Assembly: GCA_963724495.1 (NCBI GenBank)
Contig: CAVRUZ010000002.1
Location: forward strand, 1,054,001 to 1,118,000
Direction of reading: 5' to 3'
Length of the DNA stretch: 64,000 nt
Source of the DNA: CAVRUZ01 sp963724495
GTDB taxonomy: Bacteria > Actinomycetota > Actinomycetes > Propionibacteriales > DAIQRJ01
Positions 51,512 through 60,131 of the stretch are shown one piece after another. The first letter of the stretch is position 1. Every line of letters starts with the position of its first letter. Under the pieces are notes generated by a model, which was given only the letters and a program-made list of their open reading frames with translations, had not been told where the DNA came from and searched no databases. Position numbers and translations under genes: made by a program.

Positions 51512-51916
51512 TCAGCGGCGGCGGCCGATCGCGGGCCAGCGGTTGGCGTCATCCGGACGGCGACCCCGGCCCTTGCGGTTGAGGTCGTCCGGGCGGACCC
51601 GCTTCGAGAGGTCCGCGCGCTGGACGAGGGTCTGCAGGGGGACGTCGAGCGACGGATGGGAGGCCACCATCTCCTCGCCGGAGAACACCACGTAGACCGG
51701 CTCACCCGCGTGGAAGACCTGCAGCACGCTGCCGTCGAGGAGGGTGGCGGCGTGCTCGAGTGACCGCTTCCGGGTGCCCTTCTTCGAGAGGAACTTCGTC
51801 GCGGCTGCCTTCGCCGGTTCCTTGCCGTGGCGCGCCACTCCGTAGAGCACGGGTGCGTACTTCACCCCGAGCTTGACGGCGCTCCCGGCCAGCCGTCCCG
51901 CGTTGCCCTTCGCCAT
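51512..51916 (-). CDS. conserved hypothetical protein
   Basis: 134 residues, MAKGNAGRLAGSAVKLGVKYAPVLYGVARHGKEPAKAAATKFLSKK: a basic N-terminal region followed by a segment VLQVFHAGEPVYVVFSGEEMVASHPSLDVPLQTLVQ. This architecture is recurrent in actinomycetes, often beside spermidine-synthase-like genes, as here. No function is known. ATG 51914-51916 is preferred to an in-frame ATG 15 bp earlier because a GAGACGGGA site precedes it. Divergent from 52007 by 90 bp. Confidence 0.7.
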   Translation of the reverse strand: MAKGNAGRLAGSAVKLGVKYAPVLYGVARHGKEPAKAAATKFLSKKGTRKRSLEHAATLLDGSVLQVFHAGEPVYVVFSGEEMVASHPSLDVPLQTLVQRADLSKRVRPDDLNRKGRGRRPDDANRWPAIGRRR

Positions 51917-52006
51917 GTCCCGTCTCACCATCCTGTGCTCGTGCAGCCGACGGGTCAGCGTATCGGGCGACGCGCCGCCCCCGCGCCCGTCCGGCAGACT
52001 GCCCGC

Positions 52007-52858
52007 ATGCCCCGTGAGAGCCGACGGCAGCACCGCCGGTCCGGGCGCGACGAGTTCCCCCGTGCCGTTGACCTCGCGGGTCCCCGTCCGATCAGCACCG
52101 GAACAGCAGAACTCGTCCGTGACCGCGTCGACCCAAGCGGCTGGACCGTGCTCGTGAACGGCGTCCCCTCGTCCTACGTGCACGCCGATCCCCACGTGTT
52201 GGGGTTCGAGTACCTGCAGTGGTTCGGAGTCGTGCTCGACGCGCTGGCACCCGCGGGCACACCCCTTCGCGTCAGCCATGTCGGCGCCGGCGGCTGCACG
52301 ATGGCCCGGTATGTCGCGGCCACCCGTCCTGGCTCGGTGCAGGTCGCCTACGAGGTCGACGCCGAACTCGTCACGCTGGTCCGGCAGGCCTTCGACCTGA
52401 AACGCGTGCCAGGTTTACGGATCCGCGCTCAGGACGGCCGGACCGGTCTCTCCGAGGCGTCCACCGCAGTTGCCGACGTGGTGATCCGCGATGCGTTCGC
52501 GGGAGCGGTGGTGCCCGCGCCGTTGACGACCGGCGAGTGGCTGACCGTCGTCCGCCGCGTTCTCCGGCCGGGCGGCTGCTATCTCGCCAACATCGCCGAT
52601 CGTGCCGACCTGTCCCTCGCCCGCCGGGAGGCCGCGACCGCCCTTCGGCAGTTCCCGCACGTGGCCCTGATCGCCGAGCCAGGTCAGCTGCGTGGCCGCC
52701 GATACGGCAACGTCGTCCTCCTCGCGTCGGACGCGCCGTTGCCCGACCAGGCGTTGGTCCGTGCGCTGGCGTCAGCCGCCACTCCCGCCAGGCTCGTGGC
52801 TACCGAGCGGGTCGCCGAGCTCGCGTCGGGCGCCCGGGCTTTCGACGACCAAGTCTGA
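52007..52858 (+). CDS. spermidine-synthase-like (fused/orphan) methyltransferase-fold protein
   Basis: 283 residues. A Rossmann-type methyltransferase/aminopropyltransferase fold: LRVSHVGAGGCTMARYVAATRPGSVQVAYEVDAELV carries the glycine loop and the acidic hairpin residue (YEVD), and DVVIRDAFAGAVVP corresponds to motif II. It lacks the classic (D/E)GG of polyamine synthases, so a non-canonical substrate is likely. ATG 52007. Convergent with the tesB gene with only 5 bp between stops. Confidence 0.78.
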   Translation: MPRESRRQHRRSGRDEFPRAVDLAGPRPISTGTAELVRDRVDPSGWTVLVNGVPSSYVHADPHVLGFEYLQWFGVVLDALAPAGTPLRVSHVGAGGCTMARYVAATRPGSVQVAYEVDAELVTLVRQAFDLKRVPGLRIRAQDGRTGLSEASTAVADVVIRDAFAGAVVPAPLTTGEWLTVVRRVLRPGGCYLANIADRADLSLARREAATALRQFPHVALIAEPGQLRGRRYGNVVLLASDAPLPDQALVRALASAATPARLVATERVAELASGARAFDDQV

Positions 52859-52863
52859 CTTCG

Positions 52864-53757
52864 TCAGCCGCCCGCGGGATCGACGTCGTCGAGCATGCGG
52901 ATCAGGCCCTCCTGGGCCACCGAGGCGGCCAGCCTGCCGTCGGCGGTGAACATCCTGCCGGTCGCGAAGCCCAGGCCGGCCGAGGCCGACGGCGACACCT
53001 GGTCGTAGAGGATCCAGCCGTCGGCCCGAGCCGGCCGGTGCAGCCAGAGCGCGTGGTCGACCGAGGCGAAGAGCAGCCCGGGTGCGCCGACGAACGTTCC
53101 GTGCGGGATCACCGTGGCGCCGAGCAGGGTCAGGTCGGACGCGTAGGTGAGGATCGCCGCGTGCAGGCGCGGGTCGTCGGGAAGCTCGCCTGCCGTCTTC
53201 AGCCACACGCGAGCCCGAGCCGGGCTGCTCCCCGGGCCGGTCGTCACCGGCAGACCGCCACCGGGTCGCGAGTCACCTGCGTACCGCACGTCCAGGGCGG
53301 CCCACTCCGCAAGGAAGCCCGCTGGATCGCGGCCGGAGACCTGAGCCAGCACGTCCGCCATCGTCGGGCACGCCGTCGGCGGTGGCACGTCGGGCATGAC
53401 GTCGGCGTGGTCGAAGCCCTGCTCAGGAACGTGGTACGAGGCTGTCAGCGCGAGGATCGGCCGCCCGTCCTGGTCGGCAAGAACGCGGCGGGTGGCGAAG
53501 GCGCGCCCCTCCCGGACGCGCTCGACCTGGTACCGGATGGGCTTGCCCACCTCGCCAGGACGCAGGAACGACGCCTGCAGGCTGTGCGCCACGAACGTCG
53601 CGTCGACCGTCCGGTCGGCCGCGGTGATGGCCTGCGCCGCGACCTGCCCGCCGAAGACCCGCTGCAGCGCACTCTCCGCCTGCGCTCCGACGAAGGTGTC
53701 CGGTCCGGTCTCGGAGAGCCGCAGGAGGTCGATCAGGTCGTCAACGGTGGCCGGCAC
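52864..53757 (-). CDS. tesB: acyl-CoA thioesterase II
   Basis: 297 residues with two hotdog domains. The N-terminal hotdog has GGQVAAQAITAADRTV, FVAHSLQASFLRPG and RRVLADQDGRPILALTASY, and the C-terminal hotdog has ILTYASDLTLLGATVIPHG, SVDHALWLHRPAR and GLGFATGRMFTADGRLAASVAQEGLIR. It hydrolyses medium- and long-chain acyl-CoA. The GTG at 53755-53757 has GGGAGG ideally placed and matches the usual TesB length; an upstream ATG at 53820 lies inside the hydrolase gene. It overlaps that gene's stop by 17 bp. Confidence 0.92.
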   Translation of the reverse strand: MPATVDDLIDLLRLSETGPDTFVGAQAESALQRVFGGQVAAQAITAADRTVDATFVAHSLQASFLRPGEVGKPIRYQVERVREGRAFATRRVLADQDGRPILALTASYHVPEQGFDHADVMPDVPPPTACPTMADVLAQVSGRDPAGFLAEWAALDVRYAGDSRPGGGLPVTTGPGSSPARARVWLKTAGELPDDPRLHAAILTYASDLTLLGATVIPHGTFVGAPGLLFASVDHALWLHRPARADGWILYDQVSPSASAGLGFATGRMFTADGRLAASVAQEGLIRMLDDVDPAGG

Positions 53758-55108
53758 GGTCGTCCTCCCGGGTTCCCCAAGCTGCCCCGGTGTCTTCGTC
53801 GCTGCGGCGGAAGAGGTCATGGATCACCTCGGTGCCGTCGTGCAAGCCGTCGTGCAACTTGTCCGATCGCTCCACGAGCCGGACGCCGCCGATCTCGCGT
53901 GCCGCGCGCCGGCTGAGATCGATGGGCACGAACATGTCGTCGACATACGCCGTGGCAAACACCGGGACGGTGTTCGCGGCCAGCCGGTCAAGGTCGAACA
54001 GCGGTGGCCAGTCGTTCTTGGCTGCCAGCAGCTCGGCTGCGGCTGCGAACGGTGTGAGACCTGGATCAGCGTCGGGCTCGGCGGGATCGAACTGCCACCG
54101 CTGGGTGATCTCACCCAGCAGCAGCGGCGCCTGGTCGGCGGCGATGGCGCCGGAAGCCGCCTCGTGATCGGCCAGGACCCGCTCGGCCGCCCATGCCATC
54201 GGACCGGGCCCGGGGTAGATCGACTCGTGCAGCACTGCGTAGAGCGGGTGGAAGCGGAGGCTCACCAGAGACTCGATGTCACCGATGGTGGACGAGCTGA
54301 GGCCGATCGCGCCGGATGGTTCTGGCGCGAACGCGTCGGCCAGGAGGTAATGCAACTTGCCCCAACCCACCCGGGTACCGAGGCAACCTCCGATCTGGCG
54401 GAGGAGGCGCACAGTCAGCAGCTGCCCATGCCCGAGGGCAGGCGGGTCGAGCCGGACCCTGGCGAAGAGATCGACCAGCGTCTGCACGTCGGCGGGATGG
54501 GAGTTTGCATAAGCGGAGTTCAACGTCCTGGTCGCTGCCAGCGTCAGACCGTAGACCTCCTCGACCGCTGCCGTGGGCGAGGGCAGGCCACCGGCTATGA
54601 AGCACTCCGTCAGCGCTGCGGGCGCCTCGGACAGATAGGTGAGGGTGACGAATCCGCCGTAGCTGTGGCCGAGTGTGGTCCAGTGCGGGACGTCGAGGGC
54701 GGCCCGGAGACACTCGGCGTCGCGGACGATGGCGTCCGCACGGAACCGCGAGAGGTAGTCGGCGGTGACAGTCGGGTCCACCAGGAGCGGCCCCATCGAG
54801 GCCGCGGTCAGAGGTGTCGACCGACCGGTCCCCCGCTGGTCGAGCATCAGCAACCGGTACCGGTCGAGAGCCACGGTGACCCACGCGGGCAGCGGCGGGC
54901 GGAGCGCCTGAACTCCAGGCCCACCTTGCAGGTAGAGCAAGACCGGGAGATCAGCGGCGCCTGCCCGTCGGAACTCGCGGGCGAAGACGCTCAGCCGTCG
55001 TGGGTCGTCCGGAAGGGTGTGGTCGAGGGGAACCTCGAGCGTGTGCTCGACGACCTCGATGCCGTCCGACTGCAGCGCCAACGACGACTGCAGGTCGGGG
55101 TAGGTCAC
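53741..55108 (-). CDS. alpha/beta hydrolase, proline iminopeptidase-like (S33)
   Basis: 455 residues. Oxyanion-type LYLQGGPGVQALRP, nucleophile elbow TLGHSYGGFVTLTYL (Ser about 158), and a C-terminal histidine region RSDKLHDGLHDG following VYATAYVDDMFVP. It fits the S33 prolyl-aminopeptidase group with a helical cap. It begins MTYPDLQSSLALQSDGIEVVEHTLEVPLDHTL, typical of the actinobacterial cytosolic members. The tail beyond the catalytic His overlaps tesB. Probably co-transcribed with tesB. Confidence 0.87.
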   Translation of the reverse strand: MTYPDLQSSLALQSDGIEVVEHTLEVPLDHTLPDDPRRLSVFAREFRRAGAADLPVLLYLQGGPGVQALRPPLPAWVTVALDRYRLLMLDQRGTGRSTPLTAASMGPLLVDPTVTADYLSRFRADAIVRDAECLRAALDVPHWTTLGHSYGGFVTLTYLSEAPAALTECFIAGGLPSPTAAVEEVYGLTLAATRTLNSAYANSHPADVQTLVDLFARVRLDPPALGHGQLLTVRLLRQIGGCLGTRVGWGKLHYLLADAFAPEPSGAIGLSSSTIGDIESLVSLRFHPLYAVLHESIYPGPGPMAWAAERVLADHEAASGAIAADQAPLLLGEITQRWQFDPAEPDADPGLTPFAAAAELLAAKNDWPPLFDLDRLAANTVPVFATAYVDDMFVPIDLSRRAAREIGGVRLVERSDKLHDGLHDGTEVIHDLFRRSDEDTGAAWGTREDDRAGHR

Positions 55109-55165
55109 CCAGCCATCTTGCCCGCCGCGGGATCACCGTCACCCGCCGGGACCGTCACGCGCGGG

Positions 55166-55819
55166 TCATGCGTTCCCTGCCGGGCCTCCCTCGAACTCCT
55201 CCCGGGCTGCAGAGGCGATCCTGCGGATCAGCACCACGTCCACAGCTGCGCCGAGGACGCCGCCGGCGACCGGCAGTCCTCGGCCAAGGCGAGAGAACGT
55301 CGACTTGCCGATGCCGGTGAGGATGCGGGCGGTCAGGGCCTTGTTGATCGCCATCACGATCGCGGGTGACAGGCCCTGAGCCATCTGGTTGACGATCCCG
55401 CCGGACGCACCGCCGAACCCGGCCCTGGTCAGGATGTCCCCGGCGTCCTCGCCGGCCAGACACAGCAGGACGGCACTGCGCACCCTCTCGTCGTCGAGGT
55501 CGTGCCCGTTCACCTTGGCGATCGCCGCCGTCATCCGGGTGGCGACCAGGTAGAAGCCCGCGATGTTCGCCGGGATGGACACGACCATGGTGATGTAACC
55601 GCCGACACCGGTGATGAAGCCCTCGGCAGCCGCCATTCGTGTGTGGCTGTTGACGATATGGCTGATCGCGTTCTCGCGGTCGCCGTGCTTGTCCAGCGCC
55701 TGCGCAGCGATCGACTCAGCGGAGCTGAACGACCCCTTGCCACCGACACCGGTCCGGAGGAGGAGGTCGGCGAGCCGGGCAGCGGCTCCGCTCAGGGCAG
55801 CGGGATCGACGTTTGCCAT
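55166..55819 (-). CDS. EcsC-family protein
   Basis: 217 residues. Two hydrophobic segments (around GFITGVGGYITMVVSIPANIAGFYLV and the C-terminal GLPVAGGVLGAAVDVVLIRRI) within a helix-rich domain of the EcsC type, including the INKALTARILTGIGK region. EcsC in Bacillus is encoded with the EcsAB ABC transporter and may modulate it. No transporter gene is next to it here, so the role is unknown. ATG 55819, MANVDPAALSGAAARLADLLL. Confidence 0.8.
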   Translation of the reverse strand: MANVDPAALSGAAARLADLLLRTGVGGKGSFSSAESIAAQALDKHGDRENAISHIVNSHTRMAAAEGFITGVGGYITMVVSIPANIAGFYLVATRMTAAIAKVNGHDLDDERVRSAVLLCLAGEDAGDILTRAGFGGASGGIVNQMAQGLSPAIVMAINKALTARILTGIGKSTFSRLGRGLPVAGGVLGAAVDVVLIRRIASAAREEFEGGPAGNA

Positions 55820-55898
55820 GGCCGGAGTATGTCATCGAGGTCATCCGCCGTTCTGCGAAGCAGCGGCGGCCGCCATGGTCGTCAGGCGGTCATCTCGC

Positions 55899-56876
55899 TC
55901 AGGTGGGTCCGCCGTCAGCCCCGCCGGGCCGGTCCGGCTGATCCTGGCCGGGCTCGTCGTCGGGACCTGACTGCCGGCGCAGGTACTCCTCCACCTGAGC
56001 CCCGATCTCGTCCGCCGAGATCAGGTCGACGGAGTCCTCGACGTCTTCCTCCTGCTCGGCGTCGGCAAGTTGCCGCTGCCGCTCTGCCTCGTCGAAGCCC
56101 TGTTCCAGGGCGTCCACCACCCGCCCGATGTCCTCCGACCCGGCCACCTCGGCTGCGATCGCCTCGCGATCGGCCATCACCGGCTCGGCCAGTGCGGCCA
56201 CCGGCAGCGAGAGGCCCGACATCGCCCCGAGCCGCTCCATCGCGTAGAGCGCACCTTCGCTGTAGCGCGAGCCCGCCAGGTAGTGCGGCACGTGGACGGC
56301 GACACCGGCGGCGGGTATGCCGCTCTCGCCGAGGCGGAACTCCAGCAGGGCACCAACGGAGCCGGGCACCTCCACCGAGTCGAGGTCGCCCCGGCCGGTG
56401 CCGGTGAGCAGTTCGGGATCGGTCGCGTGCTCGGTGTGGCCGATCGGGCGGGTGTGCGGGACGGCCGTCGGGATCCCGTTGGCCGTGAGCACGAGCCGCA
56501 CCGAGAAGTGGTCGATGAGCTCGATGACAGCGGCGACGAACGCCTCCCAGTAGCGATCCGGCTCGGGACCGGTGAGCAGGAGGTAGCCGGTGCCGGCGGC
56601 GTCGGTCATGCGCCGCAGCGTCAAGGCGGGCTCCTCGAACGTCCGCCAGCCGTCGCGCTCGTAGAGCATCCTCGGGCGCCGCGCCCGCATGTCGACCAAG
56701 CGGTCGACGTCGAACTCCGCCACCACCTCGCGCTTGTTGCGCTCCTCCAACGTGTCGACCATGACCTCGCCGACGTTGCCGGCGTCCATGAAGCCGCTGA
56801 AGTGCACGATCAGCACCGGCGTAGAGGTGGGCCGCGTCGTCTCCCGCAGGGTGTAGAGGTCGCTCGGCTCAACCAT
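55899..56876 (-). CDS. PAC2-family protein (proteasome-assembly-chaperone-like)
   Basis: 325 residues. VLIVHFSGFMDAGNVGEVMVDTL begins the PAC2 fold, with GIPTAVPHTRPIGHTEHATDPEL and VHVPHYLAGSRYSEGALYAMERLG later on. The acidic C-terminal tail (DAEQEEDVEDSVDLISADE) is usual for actinobacterial members, which occur beside proteasome genes in some genomes but not here. The ATG at 56874-56876 overlaps the upstream thiamine-binding gene by 8 bp. Confidence 0.88.
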   Translation of the reverse strand: MVEPSDLYTLRETTRPTSTPVLIVHFSGFMDAGNVGEVMVDTLEERNKREVVAEFDVDRLVDMRARRPRMLYERDGWRTFEEPALTLRRMTDAAGTGYLLLTGPEPDRYWEAFVAAVIELIDHFSVRLVLTANGIPTAVPHTRPIGHTEHATDPELLTGTGRGDLDSVEVPGSVGALLEFRLGESGIPAAGVAVHVPHYLAGSRYSEGALYAMERLGAMSGLSLPVAALAEPVMADREAIAAEVAGSEDIGRVVDALEQGFDEAERQRQLADAEQEEDVEDSVDLISADEIGAQVEEYLRRQSGPDDEPGQDQPDRPGGADGGPT

Positions 56877-57216
56877 CGAGATGCTCCTGACGCTCCAGTG
56901 CACGCTCCAGCCGGTCGAGCTTGCCCTGGAGTTCGCCGCCGTGGCCAGCGCGGATGTCGGCCTTGAGCACCAGGGAGACCCGTGGGTAGCGCCTGGTGAG
57001 GACGTCGACGGCAGCCCGAACCGCCGTCATGACCTCGTCCCACTCCCCTTCGATGTTGGTGAACATCGCATTGGTCTGCACCGGAAGACCGGAAGCCCGG
57101 AGTTCGGTGACAGCCAAGCCGACGGCATCGGCCACCCCCGCTCCGTCGGCCCCGGTGTCGGGTGCTGAACCGTCGATCGGTGGTCCGGCCGGGGCGAGAG
57201 ACACGGCGACGATCAT
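56869..57216 (-). CDS. MTH1187/YkoF-type thiamine-binding-like protein
   Basis: 115 residues, MIVAVSLAPAGPPIDGSAPDTGADGAGVADAVGLAVTELRASGLPVQTNAMFTNIEGEWDEVMTAVRAAVD. The VSLAP start, the TNAMFTNIEGEWDEV loop and the RVSLVLKADIRAGH end are typical of MTH1187-type thiamine-binding proteins. It may bind thiamine or hydroxymethylpyrimidine. It overlaps the PAC2 gene, so both are probably translated together. Divergent from nei over 192 bp. Confidence 0.85.
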   Translation of the reverse strand: MIVAVSLAPAGPPIDGSAPDTGADGAGVADAVGLAVTELRASGLPVQTNAMFTNIEGEWDEVMTAVRAAVDVLTRRYPRVSLVLKADIRAGHGGELQGKLDRLERALERQEHLDG

Positions 57217-57408
57217 GGTCCTAGCTTGTCAGACGGCACCGGATGCGGGCGGCGGCGACGGGCGTACGGGACCGGTGGAAAGTGGGCGGGAGGGCAGGGC
57301 CGGGCGCTAGGGTCCCCGCAGCAGCTCAGCCGGATGCGAGCCTCGTCGCAGCGACTGGCCGACCTGAACCCGTGGCCGCTGCACCTTTCGCGCGAAGGAC
57401 GCCCGCCG

Positions 57409-58221
57409 TTGCCTGAAGGACACACGCTGCACCGACTGGCCCACGCCATCCAGTCGGACTTCGCCGGCTACCGCCCCGAGGTCACGAGCCCACAAGGTCG
57501 GTTCGCCGATGGCGCCGCCCTGCTGTCCGGCCAGCTCGTCCTGCGGGCCGAAGCACACGGCAAGCACCTGTTCACCTGGTTCGACCACGACCTGGTGTGG
57601 CACGTGCACCTCGGCCTGATCGGCAAGTTCGACCTGTTGACCGCCGGCTCGCCCGGGCGCGGCGGGGTTCCTCGGGCCCGGATCGCTGCGGCCGCGACGG
57701 TCGGCGAGCTCCGCGGGCCGCAGACCTGCCGGGTCATCACTCCTGCCGAGGTCGCCGATGTGATGGCCGGCCTTGGCCCAGACCCGCTGCGCGACGACGC
57801 CGATCCGGCCCGGGCGTGGGAGCGCATCCACAAGAGCAGCCGCCCGCTGGCCGCACTGCTGATGGACCAGTCCGTGCTCAGCGGGATCGGCAACGTCTAC
57901 CGGGCGGAGGTGCTCTTCCGTAACCGGCTCGATCCGTTCCGGCCGGGCAAGGGGGTGAAGCGGCGTAGCTGGAACGCGATCTGGAGCGACCTCGCCGAGC
58001 TCATGCCGATCGGAGTCGAGACCGGGCGGATCGACACCGTCCGCGACGAACACTCCCCGGACGAGATGGGCCGGCCGCCTCGCGTCGACGAGCACGGCGG
58101 GGAGGTCTACGTCTACCGGCGCGCGGGCGACCAGTGCCACGTGTGCGGTTCGCGGATCCGGACCCGGCTGCTGGAGGGCCGCAACCTGTTCTGGTGCGGG
58201 AAGTGCCAGCGGCGTAGCTGA
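57409..58221 (+). CDS. nei: Fpg/Nei-family DNA glycosylase (Nei1-like)
   Basis: 270 residues. The catalytic N-terminus is M(TTG)-P-E-G-H-T-L-H-R-L, where Pro2 and Glu3 perform the Schiff-base chemistry. This fixes the start at the TTG 57409-57411, since any longer frame would block the proline. Also visible are the H2TH domain (LLMDQSVLSGIGNVYRAEVLF) and the zinc finger CHVCGSRIRTRLLEGRNLFWCGKCQRR. It removes oxidised pyrimidines (and ring-opened purines) in family members. Ribosome site GAAGGAC lies upstream. Repeat copy E follows the gene. Confidence 0.92.
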   Translation: MPEGHTLHRLAHAIQSDFAGYRPEVTSPQGRFADGAALLSGQLVLRAEAHGKHLFTWFDHDLVWHVHLGLIGKFDLLTAGSPGRGGVPRARIAAAATVGELRGPQTCRVITPAEVADVMAGLGPDPLRDDADPARAWERIHKSSRPLAALLMDQSVLSGIGNVYRAEVLFRNRLDPFRPGKGVKRRSWNAIWSDLAELMPIGVETGRIDTVRDEHSPDEMGRPPRVDEHGGEVYVYRRAGDQCHVCGSRIRTRLLEGRNLFWCGKCQRRS

Positions 58222-58252
58222 CCGCCGGGGCCGGCCGGGACTCGATGCCGGC

Positions 58253-58334
58253 ACGGGACATGCAGACGCGGCTCGAGCCTGACCGCCATGTCCGCCTTTG
58301 CCCGGTTCTGCCCGACGTCGGTGCATGTTTCGGG
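58253..58334 (+). repeat. CATG-box intergenic element, copy E
   Basis: Between the convergent nei and rbsD stops. Outer boxes GACATGCA (58257-58264) and TGCATGTTTC (58322-58331), centre CGCCATGTCCGCC at 58284. Box spacing differs from the other copies (28 and 38 instead of about 37 and 29), as if part of one arm had moved. Confidence 0.65.
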
Positions 58335-58373
58335 ACAGAAGTGGGCTGACCGTCGGGTCGTCACGCCCGCGGC

Positions 58374-58811
58374 TCAGTCGCGCGGCGCGGCCTCTGCGTC
58401 GGCGACACCGAGAGTCAGCAGGATGTTCGCGTACGTGCGGATGTCGCCGGTCTGCACCACCAGGGCCAGGTCGTCGCTCTTCGCGGCGTCATAGAAGGCG
58501 AACCGCTCCAGGCCGGCCCGCTCACGTCCCGGCAGGATCTCGGCGAAGGCGGCGAAGATCTCCGGCTCGCCCAGCTCGGCCGGAGGCTGCATCACCGCGT
58601 AGCCCTCGATCGGTGCGGCATCGACGATCGCCCGGAGCACCTCCGTGACCGTGACAGTGCCCGGCGCGAGGTTGAGCGGCACTTGAACCGCATTCGGCCC
58701 GGACGCCGTCGCCACCGGGTAGTGACCGTCGGCGAGCAGGACCGTCGAGCCATGCCCGGCGCCGGCCAGCGCCGCCAGGATCTCGGGATGCGTGAGTCGG
58801 TACTGCAGCAT
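58374..58811 (-). CDS. RbsD/FucU-family sugar mutarotase
   Basis: 145 residues. The family signature includes MLQYRLTHPEILAALAGAGHGSTVLLADGHYPV with the catalytic His20-region (GHG) and aspartate (LLADGHYP), a central AVMQPPAELGEP segment, and the C-terminal DLALVVQTGDIRTYANILLTLGV. It interconverts alpha and beta forms of ribose or fucose. ATG 58811. No transporter neighbours, so the cognate sugar is unclear. A pair of Gfo/Idh enzymes elsewhere may use related sugars. Confidence 0.9.
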   Translation of the reverse strand: MLQYRLTHPEILAALAGAGHGSTVLLADGHYPVATASGPNAVQVPLNLAPGTVTVTEVLRAIVDAAPIEGYAVMQPPAELGEPEIFAAFAEILPGRERAGLERFAFYDAAKSDDLALVVQTGDIRTYANILLTLGVADAEAAPRD

Positions 58812-59081
58812 GTGGCCGGCCTCCGGTCAGAGTCGTTCGGGCGGGCCCAGCATGGCAGCCCCAACAGTGCCCGCTGTGGGCGGCTCTGGCAGCACGCGCG
58901 ACGGCGGTAGGTAACGATTCGGCATCACTTTGCCAATTAGCAATAATTCTCACTGGGGAGCTTTACAGAATCGGCGTGTTCTGTGACTGTGAGTGATGTA
59001 ACAAATCGTGACCAATCGCCCACGGATGGTCACCGCTCCCCTGCCAGGGAGTCTCCGCCTGCCGAACCTCCGGAGTCCTGC
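58812..59081. promoter_or_regulatory. 270-bp divergent region rbsD / cell-wall hydrolase
   Basis: Contains the least GC-rich stretch of this area, around 58929-59010 (TTTGCCAATTAGCAATAATT and nearby), which is likely to hold the promoter of the exported hydrolase. No clear hexamer pair or riboswitch was recognised; I compared it with the actinobacterial ydaO-type c-di-AMP consensus and rejected that. Confidence 0.4.
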
Positions 59082-60119
59082 ATGTATTCGTTCCCCATCA
59101 CCCCGCTCGGCGCCGACTCCCGGTCCCGGGGCGCCGTCAGCCGGCCACGTGCTCGCACGCATCCTCTTCGCCGTGTTCGCGACGATCGCACTCCTCGCGA
59201 CCACGCTTTCGGTCACGCCCCCGGCCAGCGCCGCCGTCGTCGTCCCGAGGGGGCCGAGCGGCCTGCCTGCGGAGATCGAGAAGCCCACGACGTATGTGAA
59301 GAGCTACGCCTGCGACATGCGCATCCAGCCGGGCACCCAGGCTCTCGCCTCATTTCTGAAGTCGACCTATCCCAACATCAACTACGGGCTGAACCGCAGC
59401 TGCAGCAGCCAGGGTGAGCACTCCGACGGGCGCGCGATCGACTGGATGGCGACCACCGCCAATGCCACCACCAAGGCGCAAGGCCAAGGCCTTCATCACC
59501 TGGTTGCTGAAGACCGACCCGGCTGGCAACACGTTCGCCAACGCCCGGCGCCTCGGCGTGATGTACGTGATCCACGACGGCCGGATCTGGGGCTCGTACA
59601 CCTCCGGCACCGGCTGGAAGGAGTACATGAACGTGCTCCACCGAGGGCTCGTTCAACCTGTGCCACCGCGACCACGTGCACATCTCCTTGTCGTGGGAGG
59701 GCGCCCGCAAGCAGACCTCCTTCTGGACCAAGAAGGTCGCCGCAACGAACTACGGCCCCTGCCGGGTCGACGGCCTTCGCTGGGCCTACCAGTACTCCGC
59801 TGCTCGGGCGACTCCCTGCCTGCCGGTGAGCGGCATCGAGGCTCAGTCGCGCGCCACCATCAAGCAGCAGAACCTGGTGACGTACTCGGGTCAGCGACTC
59901 GCCCTCGGTGACGTCGGGCCGGGAGTCGCGGCCATCCAGGCTGTTCTCGGAGTCTCCCCCACCGGAACATTCGGTCCGCTGACGAAGGCGGCTGTGCTCG
60001 CGTTCAAGAAGCGGGCCTTCGGAGTGGCCTACAACGCCCTCGTCGGTCAGGGCACCTGGCGGGCTCTCCTGTCCACCTACGTGCCGAAGGCGATCATCAC
60101 AGCCCCTCAGCGCTGGTAA
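59082..60119 (+). CDS. secreted M15-like peptidase with peptidoglycan-binding domain, three one-base frameshifts
   Basis: After correcting extra bases near 59141-59148, 59476-59482 and 59639-59645, the product is about 344 residues. An N-terminal segment starts MYSFPITPLGAD, followed by signal LARILFAVFATIALLATTLSVTPPASA. The catalytic-type domain contains HSDGRAIDW and LCHRDHVHIS, the His/Asp pattern of ARB_07466/M15-like cell-wall peptidases. A C-terminal peptidoglycan_binding_1 domain follows (LGDVGPGVAAIQAVLGVSPTGTFGPLTKAAVLAFKK). ATG 59082 has CCGGAG upstream; GTG 59149 is the alternative that needs no first correction. Predicted wall hydrolase. Confidence 0.75.
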
Positions 60120-60131
60120 GCACGGACACGT

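Noticed and set aside
58929..59081. Possible c-di-AMP (ydaO-type) riboswitch before the cell-wall hydrolase
   Set aside because: Such riboswitches often precede actinobacterial wall hydrolases, and GCCGAACC occurs near the end, but the core segments expected near GGGGGAACC and GGGTGAATC are missing.
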